The position numbers and the translations under genes were made by a program. DNA of 64,000 nucleotides. Source: Entoloma clypeatum (taxonomy: Eukaryota > Basidiomycota > Agaricomycetes > Agaricales > Entolomataceae). Where the stretch lies: contig OY751491.1 of NCBI GenBank assembly GCA_963565915.1, forward strand, positions 3,596,001 through 3,660,000, in the 5' to 3' direction. Below the pieces are notes generated by a model. It saw nothing but the letters and a program-made list of their open reading frames with translations. It was not told where the DNA came from and made no database searches. Of this stretch, positions 32,631 through 41,042 are shown piece by piece (position 1 is the first letter of the stretch; each line of letters opens with the position of its first letter).

Positions 32631-33554
32631 ATCAGAATATATGTTAGCCTCGGTTCTCAGAGTATAATGACGACAAGAATTTTTCAAGTAGGATAACATC
32701 ACGTGCACTCATACATTCCAGACCATTTTACATCCCAACAAGTCATCAGCAAACCCTGGGTGGGCTATGCAGCCCTGTGCAGGTCTATGCAGATTCTTGC
32801 AGAGCTGAAGTTCCAAAGACAAGGTATATGCTACATGCAGCTCTGCAAAAGCTCTGTGCAGCTTCACTACCATCTTTTGCAGCTCTTCACACTTTCACTC
32901 CATTCTTTCTGGCCTCCACAGATTCTGTACACCTTCATAGGCCTCCAGACTTTGTTACAACTTACAGTCATAGAGCATTCAATAATGTGTTTGAGAATAA
33001 AAAAAATGTATATTTTTCCATGCTATTACAACAGACAATGCAACAATATCATAATATGTGTATCTCTTCCTTGCCTGTCCGTTGTACCTCTCGTCCCTCG
33101 CACTCCCCACCTCCGCCATGCGTGTGCTGACATTTCCCATGTCCCCCCACCCACGTGTTACAACTCTCCCTCGCATCCCCCTGGACGGCGACTTCGACCC
33201 ACGCGTCGTACCTCTTGTCCCTCACACCCCTTTCCCGGACGTGGTCCCTTGTACCCTGCATCTTCCTGAGGGGTGTTTCCATGTTCCCATGCATTTCTCA
33301 CGTCCCTCGCCTGCCCGTTGTCCCTCTCCCTCTTGGGCGCGTTGTCATTCTCATCCCTGTCACCACCCATCGTTCATCATGGGACTTCGGCCATCCTTGT
33401 GTCTGCACAGTGTCCACCACTCCTCCTTGTGCCATCGTATCCCATCATTTTTGTGTCGTCGTCTCTCACGTGTGTCCCGCCGTTCTTGCGTGTTTCGTCA
33501 GTGGTCTGACGTGACGTGAATGGCGGGGGGTGCTTACTTTCATCTGCTGGTGCC
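32631..33554. other. Gene-free stretch: TGCAG repeat and cytosine-rich DNA
   Basis: 32743-32880 is copy C of the ATCAGCAAACCC-headed repeat, here with TGCAG words. 33060-33540 is a C-rich low-complexity region made of CCC, TCCC and CGTCC words; its overlapping ORFs have a composition typical of such DNA and are not called. 33478-33549 recurs partly at 40160-40266, so Gypsy-1 landed in a locally duplicated sequence. The stretch ends with GTGCC (33550-33554), the Gypsy-1 target duplication. Confidence 0.5.
32743..32880 (+). repeat. ATCAGCAAACCC-headed TGCAG repeat element, copy C
   Basis: The header ATCAGCAAACCCTG is followed by CTATGCAGCC, CTGTGCAGGT, CTATGCAGATT, CTTGCAGAG and CTCTGTGCAG at about 10-bp spacing. 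In copies A and B the word is TGTAG; here it is TGCAG throughout. Confidence 0.5.
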
Positions 33555-33924
33555 TGTTATGCGTAACAAACCGTTCCAAGGTTCGGGCAGAGTATGCAGG
33601 AAGATGGAAAGGCGAAGAGCAATGTGATTGCTAAATCTAAGGAATATAGCTATGGTACATGAGGCTTATATAGTACTGACTATGAGCGGTAGCGAATGAG
33701 TCAGTAACTGCGGAAGGCAGTGCGCATGAGTAAGGCGACTGCGGAAGGCTATGCACTAACGAGTAAGCTGACTGCGGAATGAGTCAGACAGCTGCGGAAA
33801 GCGAGTCAGCGCGGGAGCGAAGTATACTAAAGGAAATAAAGTATAATACAATATGTGTAAGCGGGGGCCGATGAGTAAAAGTGAAAAGGTAAGCATATAC
33901 ATCTGTAGTCGTTAGTCCGTAACA
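33555..33924 (-). repeat. 3' LTR of Gypsy-1
   Basis: 370 bp with TGTTACGGAC...CATAACA ends on the element's strand. It contains five CTGCGGAA words spaced 20-30 bp in U3. Confidence 0.95.
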
Positions 33925-33936
33925 TGTTCCCCTCCT
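33925..33936 (-). other. Polypurine tract of Gypsy-1
   Basis: On the element's strand GAGGAGGGGAACA lies directly before TGTTACGG of the 3' LTR. It is inside neither ORF. Confidence 0.75.
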
Positions 33937-33961
33937 CAAAGTCTGTGTCCTCACAGACTAC

Positions 33962-34330
33962 CTACTCCCATCCATCGTTGCCATTTGGATCGGCCCAGGC
34001 AGGGTCAACTCGGTTACCCCAATCCTTTATTCGTTCATCGTTTACCGCCGTGGCAAACTCTAAACCTCGAACGGCGAGGCGAAGGCGTTGGTTCTCGACA
34101 GCAAGGGTGTTGGTATAGTTTTTGAGGATGAGTTTCTCCTCAGCGGTGGGGGCGGTTGGCAAATCGGAAAGGGTATGAAGGCGGATATGCATCTGCCGGT
34201 GAAGGATGTCGGCGACGGAGGTTTCGAGTGCATGGATCTGGTCGCGCATGGAGAGCGCTTCGCCGATGAGGGTGGTGATGGTGGGGTTGATATTGGAAGC
34301 ATCAGTGGAGGCGGCGGTGATGTTGGACAT
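33962..34330 (-). CDS. Gypsy-1 ORF3, helical protein of unknown function (122 aa)
   Basis: A separate ORF between pol and the 3' LTR, the place of env in other elements. It begins MSNITAASTD; residues 15-55 and 65-95 look helical with heptad-like leucines (TLIGEALSMRDQIHALETS), and the C-terminus is acidic and W-containing (DPAWADPNGNDGWE). It has no signal peptide and no membrane segment, so it is not a classical envelope. Gypsy-2 has the same ORF intact (54966-55337) at about 60 percent identity by my count, although the Pol proteins are far closer. Selection to keep it open is therefore likely. I know of no named domain. Confidence 0.7.
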   Translation of the reverse strand: MSNITAASTDASNINPTITTLIGEALSMRDQIHALETSVADILHRQMHIRLHTLSDLPTAPTAEEKLILKNYTNTLAVENQRLRLAVRGLEFATAVNDERIKDWGNRVDPAWADPNGNDGWE

Positions 34331-34447
34331 GGCAGAAATGATGTTTGAAAGGTATAAGAAGAACGGCGTGTTGGGCGAGAAGAGTTGGAGCGGGGAACTC
34401 GATGTGACAGAAGTCGATGTGGAAAATGGCTCTCAAAGTTTGTTCTT

Positions 34448-37400
34448 TTATCGTGGACGCGATGGATTTTGCCGATGAAAGTCTCGGATCAAGTCTTGAG
34501 CGTTCTGAACATTAGTCCGAGGTTCCCACGTGTTCTCTTCTGGGCCATACCCTTCCCATTGGACAAGGTACTGGATCTTTCCGCAGAATTTCCGAGAGTC
34601 CAGGATCGTGGAGACATGGTATTCTTCTCGTCCTTCGACGATGATCGGATCAGGGGCTGGCTTCTTTTTCTGAATGGCATACTTCGGGGTTTCGTATGGC
34701 GATAACAGGGTTTCGTTGAACACAGGGTGGATCATTTTCCAGGTTTTGGGAAGATCAAGACGGTATGCGCTAGTTCCTTTCTTCTCTAGGACTTTGAACG
34801 GTCCGTGTCGGAGGGCGTCAAGTTTCTTTGAGGGACGATCAGTCCTGATGTTAGTCCCTTCCAGCCACACCTTGTCTCCAATGCGGTAATTCCGAGACGG
34901 GCTTCGTCGTGTGTCAACTGTCTTCTTCATCTGATCCTGTGCCTGTTTCAGTGCTGCGTTGGCTTCTTCTTGTGCTTGTTTGAGTTTTTTCAAGAAGTCG
35001 TTTGCTGCCGGATTGGTGTCTTCCAACACAAGTTCTCCCTTCCAAGGATGCAGACCGTAGTTGAGATAGAATGGTGTGTACTTTGTCGCTTGATGTTCTT
35101 TGTCATTGTACTGGAATTCTGCGATTGCGATCCATTCCGCCCAATCATCTTGTAGATGGTTGACAAAGTTTCGTAAGAACACCTCGGTTTCCTGATGCGA
35201 TCGTTCGGCCTGTCCATCAGTCTGTGGATGGTACGCAGTGGACAGATTTCTTTTGATCCCTAACATGCGGCAAAGTATCTCCATAAACTTCGCGGCGAAC
35301 TGCGGTCCCCTATCGCTGATGATCTTCTTGGGAATTCCATGAAGTTTCCATATCTGGTCCCGATAGATCTTGGCTAATCCTTCAGCCGATAGTTCCACGG
35401 TTGTCGGGATGAGATGAAGCATCTTTGAATGTCTGTCCGTGATGACCAGAATTGCGTTCTTCCCATCAGATTCTGGTATCGGTCCCACGACGTCAATCCC
35501 TATGTCTTCCCATGGTTGACTTGGCGCGGCGTTAGGGTGCAGAGGGGCGTGTCTCCTTTGGCGGCTGATCTTGTTGCGTTGACAGGTGTCACAACCTTTC
35601 ACATACTTCTTTACATCATGTAGGATGGTGGGCCACCAGTAGGTGCGAGTGAGAAGTTCATGTGTTCGATACTGTCCTGGATGTCCTGCCACTGGTGCGT
35701 CGTGCGCTTCAAACATCAGTTCTTGGCGCAATTGTGGGTCTGGTGGAACATAGACTCGTTCTCCTGCATAGGTGATGCCATTTTCCTGCTGGTACCAGTG
35801 AGGATTCTTCTTCAGACCCTGGGCTACTTCTGTCTCCATGTGATTCGAGGCCTTGATGCGTGTGATCCATGGGTTTTCGATGGTTGTGATGTTTCCGATT
35901 TTGATGGAATCAGATGTTTCACCCCCTTCAAAGAATTGTTCCTCCGTGAACATCTCCATTTGTATCACATCTTCTGATTCCAATCGTTTCAAAAATAGCC
36001 CCTCCTTGAGCATTTGGTCGCTGTCCTGCGGCTCGAGTTCCGTCTCATACCAGGGTAAACGTGACAGGATGTCTGCTTTCGCGTTTGTCTTCCCAGGTAC
36101 ATGTCGCAATTCGAAGTCATAGTCTTGTAACTTCATCTTCCAGCGCCTCTGTCGTTGGTTTAGGTCCTGAGGACGCCGGAAATACTCCAAGTTTTTGTGA
36201 TCGGTTAAGATCTCGAAACGTTCTTTGGCTTCAAGTAAATAATGTCGCCAGTCCTTCAGTGCTTCCATGACTGCCAAGAGTTCCTTGTCATAGATCTCGT
36301 AATTCTGTTCAGCCGCGGACATGGTCCGCGACAAGAACGCGATAGGATGCCACTTGTCGTCTTGTTTCTGTGAGAGTACCGCTCCAATCGCATAACCCGA
36401 TGCATCGGTTTCAACCCTAAACTGTCCGTCCGGTTTGGGCAATGCCAAGACTGGTGCTGTCGTGATTGCCCGTATGAGACCTTCAAATGCTTCTTGCGCC
36501 GCTGGTCCCCATGTGAATGCTGTATTTCCCGTAAGTGTCGTGAGTGGCTTTGCGATGTTTGAGTATCCTTCAATGAAGCGTCGATAAAAGTTGGCAAATC
36601 CCAGGAACCTCTGGACTTCCTTTTTTGATGTGGGTACTCGCCAGTTCCGGATTGTGTCCACCTTTTCAGTTTCCATCTCAACACGTCCTTCTCCAATGAC
36701 ATATCCCAATATGGGGCATTTCGTTACTTCCCAAAGACACTTCTTCTCCTTTAGGAACAAGTCATTGTCCGACAGGATCTGCAAGATCTCTTCGGTATTC
36801 TGGACGAGTTCTTCCTTGGTTTTACCAATAACCACTATGTCATCCATGTAAATCACACAGATGCGCCGACGGATCTGATCCCTGAATAGGCTGGCCATCA
36901 TCCGAGAGAACGTTCCCGGGGAGTTGCAGAGACCGAAAAACATGACCAATGGTTCAAACAATCCTCGGCTGGTCAGGAAGGCGGCTTTCCATTCGTCACC
37001 CTTTTTGATCCGCACATTATTGTATCCCCACATGATGTCCATTTTGTTGAAGTAGACTGCGTCTTTCAATACATCCAAGAGGTTGTTGATGCGTGGGAGT
37101 GGGAATTTGTCCTTAACCGTGAATTTGTTAACCATGCGATAGTCCTGTACCAATCGTTTGGAACCGTCTTTCTTGTTAATGAAGAAGCAGGGTGATGCAT
37201 AAGGGGATTTGGACGGTCGGATCTTTCCGGTTGCCAGGCCTTCATTGATGAATTCGTCCAGTTCTTCTTGCTCCTTTTGGGTCATAGGGTACGTGTTTCC
37301 CCCTAGCTCCTTTGGTGCGTCCGGTGTAAGTTCGATGCCGTGGTCCCATTCCCTTTCCTTTGGGATCTTGTCAAAGTTTTCTTTTTCAAAAAGATGGGCA

Positions 37401-38056
37401 AAGCGTTCAACATATGAGGGTCGTTTGGTTGTGGGAGGTGGTGTGGGAGTAACTGCTTCCAATATGGGGTCTCCGGGCTTCCATTTCTGATCCGATTTCT
37501 TGGGTGCGTCCTTGTCTCGTACTTCTACCATGCGAACCCGATGTTTGCGACCATTAAGGTTAACCCTGAAATCCGAGTGTTTGGTTTGACACATTGATGG
37601 GCACCGGTTGAATGTTACGGCGCCGGTCGTCCAATTGATTGTAGGGTTGTGGTGCACCAACCAGTCATGTCCCAAAAGCATATCCGTTCTCCCAATGTCC
37701 AACACCATTGCTTCCATGGTTTCCTGGTGTGTTCCTAAGTCCAGCTTGACTTCGGCAAGTTTTTCTGCTTTCTGTTGTCGGTTCGGTGATCCATCCGCAT
37801 TTAGGATTGATATGGGCTTTATTCCACGTGTGGGAAGGTTCTGTTCACGTACTATTCTGGGATGGATACATGTGCGTTCACATCCGCTATCGACCTCGGG
37901 TCGAATGGCCTTTGGTCCTCGTCGTGTTTTGATCTGAGCTTGCAGCTTGATCTCTCGTCGTTTCGGAGGTTTATCTCCCTTGACAATCTTAGTTGACGCA
38001 ACGGCTCGCTTTGCAGGGATAACATAAGTTATATTGTCTGTAACTGCACCAGGCAA
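34448..38056 (-). CDS. Gypsy-1 Pol: protease, RT, RNase H, integrase, chromodomain (1202 aa)
   Basis: Domains in order: retropepsin with DSGCERTC (residues 56-63); RT with QDYRMVN, first Asp in KMDIMWGYNN (340) and YMDD (403-406); RNase H with ETDASGYA (549-556) and LTDHKNLEY (618-626); integrase zinc finger (H785, H792, C822, C825); core with Asp 855, Asp 915 (SDRGPQF) and Glu 951; and a C-terminal chromodomain (about 1144-1202: YLVQWEGYGPEENTWEP). The triad and YMDD are intact and no stop interrupts, so this is the window's likely source of active gypsy enzymes. The frame differs from gag and the first codon is TTG (38056), so expression by frameshift or reinitiation after the gag stop near 38098 is likely. 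Confidence 0.93.
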   Translation of the reverse strand: MPGAVTDNITYVIPAKRAVASTKIVKGDKPPKRREIKLQAQIKTRRGPKAIRPEVDSGCERTCIHPRIVREQNLPTRGIKPISILNADGSPNRQQKAEKLAEVKLDLGTHQETMEAMVLDIGRTDMLLGHDWLVHHNPTINWTTGAVTFNRCPSMCQTKHSDFRVNLNGRKHRVRMVEVRDKDAPKKSDQKWKPGDPILEAVTPTPPPTTKRPSYVERFAHLFEKENFDKIPKEREWDHGIELTPDAPKELGGNTYPMTQKEQEELDEFINEGLATGKIRPSKSPYASPCFFINKKDGSKRLVQDYRMVNKFTVKDKFPLPRINNLLDVLKDAVYFNKMDIMWGYNNVRIKKGDEWKAAFLTSRGLFEPLVMFFGLCNSPGTFSRMMASLFRDQIRRRICVIYMDDIVVIGKTKEELVQNTEEILQILSDNDLFLKEKKCLWEVTKCPILGYVIGEGRVEMETEKVDTIRNWRVPTSKKEVQRFLGFANFYRRFIEGYSNIAKPLTTLTGNTAFTWGPAAQEAFEGLIRAITTAPVLALPKPDGQFRVETDASGYAIGAVLSQKQDDKWHPIAFLSRTMSAAEQNYEIYDKELLAVMEALKDWRHYLLEAKERFEILTDHKNLEYFRRPQDLNQRQRRWKMKLQDYDFELRHVPGKTNAKADILSRLPWYETELEPQDSDQMLKEGLFLKRLESEDVIQMEMFTEEQFFEGGETSDSIKIGNITTIENPWITRIKASNHMETEVAQGLKKNPHWYQQENGITYAGERVYVPPDPQLRQELMFEAHDAPVAGHPGQYRTHELLTRTYWWPTILHDVKKYVKGCDTCQRNKISRQRRHAPLHPNAAPSQPWEDIGIDVVGPIPESDGKNAILVITDRHSKMLHLIPTTVELSAEGLAKIYRDQIWKLHGIPKKIISDRGPQFAAKFMEILCRMLGIKRNLSTAYHPQTDGQAERSHQETEVFLRNFVNHLQDDWAEWIAIAEFQYNDKEHQATKYTPFYLNYGLHPWKGELVLEDTNPAANDFLKKLKQAQEEANAALKQAQDQMKKTVDTRRSPSRNYRIGDKVWLEGTNIRTDRPSKKLDALRHGPFKVLEKKGTSAYRLDLPKTWKMIHPVFNETLLSPYETPKYAIQKKKPAPDPIIVEGREEYHVSTILDSRKFCGKIQYLVQWEGYGPEENTWEPRTNVQNAQDLIRDFHRQNPSRPR

Positions 38057-38097
38057 GCGAGTTCATTTAATGGATAAGGGTCGCGACTTAGCGTCGT

Positions 38098-38952
38098 TTA
38101 ATCGGACCCTTCGGGAAAATCCTTCTCATCGGTTTCTATGGTGATGGTTTCATCATCATCAGTATCTCCATCAGACACCTTCCTAATCTTTCCAGAGTTC
38201 TTCTTTGGCTTGCGGCAGTTGCGCGCGATATGTCCTTCTTGGTCGCAGTTGAAACACTTACGACCATCTTTCTTCTTTGGGGCTTTGCAGTCTTTGGCAA
38301 GGTGACCAAAGCGCTGACAGTTGTAGCAACGGGCTACTCCTGCTTTGTCGATCTCCATGGCTTTGCCTTGACCACCATAAGTGGTGCCCGATCCGGTGCG
38401 TGTGTCGCCACCCCCTCGGATGACTAATGCATGTCCCTCCATCTGTCGTCCCTTGTTTCGGATCTCCTTTGCATAATCGGTGTACGTCTTGCCATCGCTA
38501 GCCACTTGTTCAGAAATTCTGCGGTTGACGTTCTTTTCTAGGATGTATTTCCCAGTTTCTTTGCCAAGGTTTGACAGCTTCAAGAGCTCTTCGAATTCGT
38601 CGATGGTGCGTTTCTCCTGTTTCAGGACTTCGAGTCTCGCCTTGGCCGCTGCCGACTTGTTGGCAATAGAGAATCGCGTAGCGATGTCGTCTGAGAACCC
38701 TAACCAGGTGATGTTCTCACCATCGGTGGCAAGATCGTCTAACTTGTTGCTGGCCCAGTGTTTACCGGACCCTTCCATCATGCGGGATAACACCACAAGA
38801 ATCTTCTGATCGTCGGACAGGCCCTTCTGGAATCTGATGTATAATTTGGTGGCTTTCCACCACTTGTCGAAGGTGTGTCTGTCTTTGAACATCCCAGGAT
38901 CTTTGATGATCTTGGATGTATCCATTGTTTGTACTGTCGGTGCTTCTGCCAT
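38098..38952 (-). CDS. Gypsy-1 Gag (capsid and nucleocapsid)
   Basis: From the first in-frame ATG, 284 residues: a helical retrotransposon Gag domain (FKDRHTFDKWWKATKLYI ... EFEELLKLSNL) and two CCHC knuckles (CYNCQRFGHLAKDC and CFNCDQEGHIARNC), ending in an acidic tail. The frame stays open upstream for about 110 more codons without ATG, so the true N-terminus may be supplied by the preceding ORF through a frameshift. Compared with Gypsy-2 it lacks LDEF (KRTIDEFEEL versus KRTVDEFLDEFEEL), an in-frame deletion. Confidence 0.9.
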   Translation of the reverse strand: MAEAPTVQTMDTSKIIKDPGMFKDRHTFDKWWKATKLYIRFQKGLSDDQKILVVLSRMMEGSGKHWASNKLDDLATDGENITWLGFSDDIATRFSIANKSAAAKARLEVLKQEKRTIDEFEELLKLSNLGKETGKYILEKNVNRRISEQVASDGKTYTDYAKEIRNKGRQMEGHALVIRGGGDTRTGSGTTYGGQGKAMEIDKAGVARCYNCQRFGHLAKDCKAPKKKDGRKCFNCDQEGHIARNCRKPKKNSGKIRKVSDGDTDDDETITIETDEKDFPEGSD

Positions 38953-38954
38953 GT

Positions 38955-39678
38955 CTAGAACCTGCGGAGTAGGAGAGGTGTTGGATTGTTGGGATGAAGA
39001 TGGGGTTCGGGATACAGGTAAGGGTTGAAAATGAGTCCCTGTTCTAGGTGTCTGTTCGGTATCTGACTGCGCGGAGTCAAAAGTAAATTCGTCAGGGGAC
39101 TCGTCGGCGGAATCGGTGGCAAAACGTTCGGGGTATTTCCTCTGTAGATCTCTAAGGAATCTCTGTTCCTGCGCGTCTGTCGGTTGTGAGAAGGGGTCAA
39201 GTCTCTCGTTTCGTGCCCAACGACCGTACTCGGTCTGTTGTTCGGTGGTTGTAAAGTGGGCGTAGATCTTTTGCTTCGAGTACGACGTGATGATGCGGCT
39301 CTGGGACGTCTCGATGTGAGCGTCCTAATCAATCTTCTGATAACGGTTGTCTGGACACCAATAAACTCTCTGATCTCTGTTATCCGACCTGTCTGAGGTC
39401 CTTCTTGAACGCGAAAGCTTTCGAGTTCGTTCTGTCGGGCATTGTAACGCGCGATCTGGTGTTGTCGAGCAAGATGGATGCTCTCTGCTATCTCGCCGTG
39501 GGGGCGATGCTCGTCGTTGTCTAGTTCTTCGTCAAGCACCTGCTGTAGGATGCGACGGATCTCCGATTTGATGTACTGCTGGATGAGTGTAGAATCGATA
39601 CTGTCTCGAGGACTTAGCTCCTCCTGTCGGGCTTCTGGTGAGGCGAATGGGTTACTGGTGAAGTCTTCAAAGAAGCGC
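38955..39678 (-). CDS. Gypsy-1 upstream ORF (ORF A), overlaps gag frame
   Basis: This is open from about 39678 to the stop near 38955. The first codon that is ATG in Gypsy-2 (49933) is ACG here. The N-terminal 130 residues are acidic and helical (EIRRILQQVLDEELDNDEH ... IREFIGVQTTVIRRLIRTL). The C-terminal 110 are proline-rich (PPIPPTSPLTNLLL) and are read from the same DNA as the open gag-frame extension. Both frames are open over about 330 nt. In Gypsy-2 the same frame is kept apart from one CGA-to-TGA change. Function unknown; a Gag N-terminal part is plausible. Confidence 0.6.
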
Positions 39679-39730
39679 GACGTCTTGACTCGTCTGGTAG
39701 TTGCTTTCTTCGCTCTGGGCGAACCTAACG

Positions 39731-39741
39731 AGATTTAGCAA
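39731..39741 (-). other. Self-primer binding site of Gypsy-1
   Basis: On the element's strand TTGCTAAATCT begins 2 nt after the 5' LTR and is fully complementary to AGATTTAGCAA inside the LTR, near the expected RNA 5' end. This is the arrangement of the self-primed Tf1 element of fission yeast. No tRNA match was seen. Confidence 0.75.
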
Positions 39742-39743
39742 CT

Positions 39744-40113
39744 TGTTATGCGTAACAAACCGTTCCAAGGTTCGGGCAGAGTATGCAGGAAGATGGAAAG
39801 GCGAAGAGCAATGTGATTGCTAAATCTAAGGAATATAGCTATGGTACATGAGGCTTATATAGTACTGACTATGAGTGGTAGCGAATGAGTCAGTAACTGC
39901 GGAAGGCAGTGCACATGAGTAAGGCGACTGCGGAAGGCTATGCACTAACGAGTAAGCTGACTGCGGAATGAGTCAGACAGCTGCGGAAAGCGAGTCAGCG
40001 CGGGAGCGAAGTATACTAAAGGAAATAAAGTATAATACGATATGTGTAAGCGGGGGCCGATGAGTAAAAGTGAAAAGGTAAGCATATACGTCTGTAGTCG
40101 TTAGTCCGTAACA
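39744..40113 (-). repeat. 5' LTR of Gypsy-1
   Basis: 370 bp. Differences from the 3' LTR are at about four positions, all C/T or G/A transitions. Confidence 0.95.
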
Positions 40114-40118
40114 GTGCC

Positions 40119-40370
40119 CGTCCCGCCCCTCTGCGTGTCTGTTCCTCTGCGTGTCCCACCCCTCTCGCATCTGCTGGTGCGCATCCTGCCATTTCTCACA
40201 TGTCCCGTCCCGTTTGTCGTGTGTCCCGCCGTTCTTGCGTGATGTGAATGGCGGGGGGTGCTTACCTACACGGGGGCACTGTGGCCATTGTGTGAACGGG
40301 GGGGCAAGAGGGACGGAGGAGGGAGAGGAAGGTGGTGGGGGGAGGCAAGAAGTACTTATGATGGGACTTC
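40119..40370. other. Cytosine/guanine-rich spacer
   Basis: No gene. 40160-40266 repeats words of the left flank of Gypsy-1 (CATCTGCTGGTGC; GAATGGCGGGGGGTGCTTAC), and a G-rich stretch follows. Confidence 0.5.
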
Positions 40371-40437
40371 TGTTACGGACTCTACGGTATGCGGACGACG
40401 TCATCACTTTTACTTATCGGCCCGGCTCGGCGCCCTC
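40371..40437 (+). repeat. Gypsy LTR fragment (first 67 bp)
   Basis: TGTTACGGACTCTACGGTAT onwards matches the start of the Gypsy-2 LTR (49471 on) with about two differences, then stops abruptly at CCCTC where the copia LTR starts. Confidence 0.85.
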
Positions 40438-40867
40438 TGTTGTGGTATTTCGATACCCAACGCTTCCGAGTTGCGAGCGCGTGTTCGATGCATGTTCGTG
40501 GCATAAGTATTTTTAACTTACATTCATATTTTATGAATGGCGCGTTGTTCTCGAGAAACGCGCCACTACGTTTCATCTTCGTATGATATACATTCATAAC
40601 AGTCTCTACCTACCATCCTTACTTACATGTTCGCGTAGCTACGAGCTTTTTCTATTTAAGGTTTACTAAACCATACTTGCACCTCAGTTCGCTACCGCGG
40701 AACTGAGGTGTAAGTTCTACTTACCTTTCGTTACAGTCTTTTACTAACCCACCTTAGTGTTATTTATCTTAGGTATTTCAGACTTTCACTCAGTTTGCTA
40801 CTGCGGAACTGAGGTTGTTATTTATCTTAGACCAATCGTAACATTGCTTCCACCCTTTACAACTACA
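40438..40867 (+). repeat. Copia-B 5' LTR
   Basis: It starts TGTTGTGG and ends CAACTACA, immediately followed by the copia-type PBS. 430 bp, unrelated in sequence to the Copia-A LTR. It has two copies of a CYGCGGAACTGAGG word (near 40697 and 40805), close to the CTGCGGAA words of the gypsy LTRs. It is inserted in a gypsy LTR fragment; no 3' LTR is seen. Confidence 0.65.
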
Positions 40868-40879
40868 GGTTATGGGCCC
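40868..40879 (+). other. Primer binding site of Copia-B, overlapping the gag start
   Basis: GGTTATGGGCCC, identical to the Copia-A PBS. The ATG inside it (40872-40874) opens the only gag frame, so translation would start within the PBS. Confidence 0.7.
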
Positions 40880-41042
40880 TTCTGCCGAAGTTACGAATGA
40901 ATCTGCAACGTCGACAGTAAAAGTTGTCAACCTACCGAAACTTACGAGCGACGGATTGAACTGGCTCCATTACGAGGAACGCATCGTTAATTTCGTGACC
41001 TCGAAGAAGCTTGCGCGTCATCTCGAAGGAACCGCGCGTTGA
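40872..41042 (+). pseudogene. Copia-B gag N-terminal fragment
   Basis: It reads MGPSAEVTNESATST then KVVNLPKLTSDGLNWLHYEERI and KKLARHLEGTAR, the typical start of a copia Gag (LTSDGLNWLHYEERI block), then TGA at 41040-41042. The sequence downstream is not copia-like, so only the element's 5' end is present. Confidence 0.65.

Larger units (their letters stand above)
33555..40113 (-). mobile_element. Gypsy-1: near-intact Ty3/gypsy chromovirus with third ORF
   Basis: It has 370-bp LTRs (33555-33924 and 39744-40113) that differ at about four sites, a perfect GTGCC duplication (33550-33554 and 40114-40118), an 11-nt self-primer type PBS and a polypurine tract. In reading order (minus strand) come an N-terminal ORF, Gag with two CCHC knuckles, Pol with 1202 open codons and a chromodomain, then a 122-codon ORF before the 3' LTR. 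Pol has no nonsense codon. The only obvious defects are loss of the first ATG (ACG near 39676) and a 4-codon in-frame loss in Gag. Confidence 0.95.

Noticed and set aside
33049..33519. Overlapping ORFs in C-rich DNA
   Set aside because: All frames are open because of low complexity; composition is dominated by P, S, H and R with no family likeness.
33555..40113. An envelope gene (errantivirus-like) in Gypsy-1
   Set aside because: The extra ORF after pol has no signal peptide, membrane segment or cleavage site; it is a short helical soluble protein.
40371..40867. A hybrid LTR with a gypsy start and a copia end
   Set aside because: The gypsy likeness stops exactly where a TGTTGTGG copia-type LTR start appears, so an insertion into a gypsy LTR fragment is simpler.
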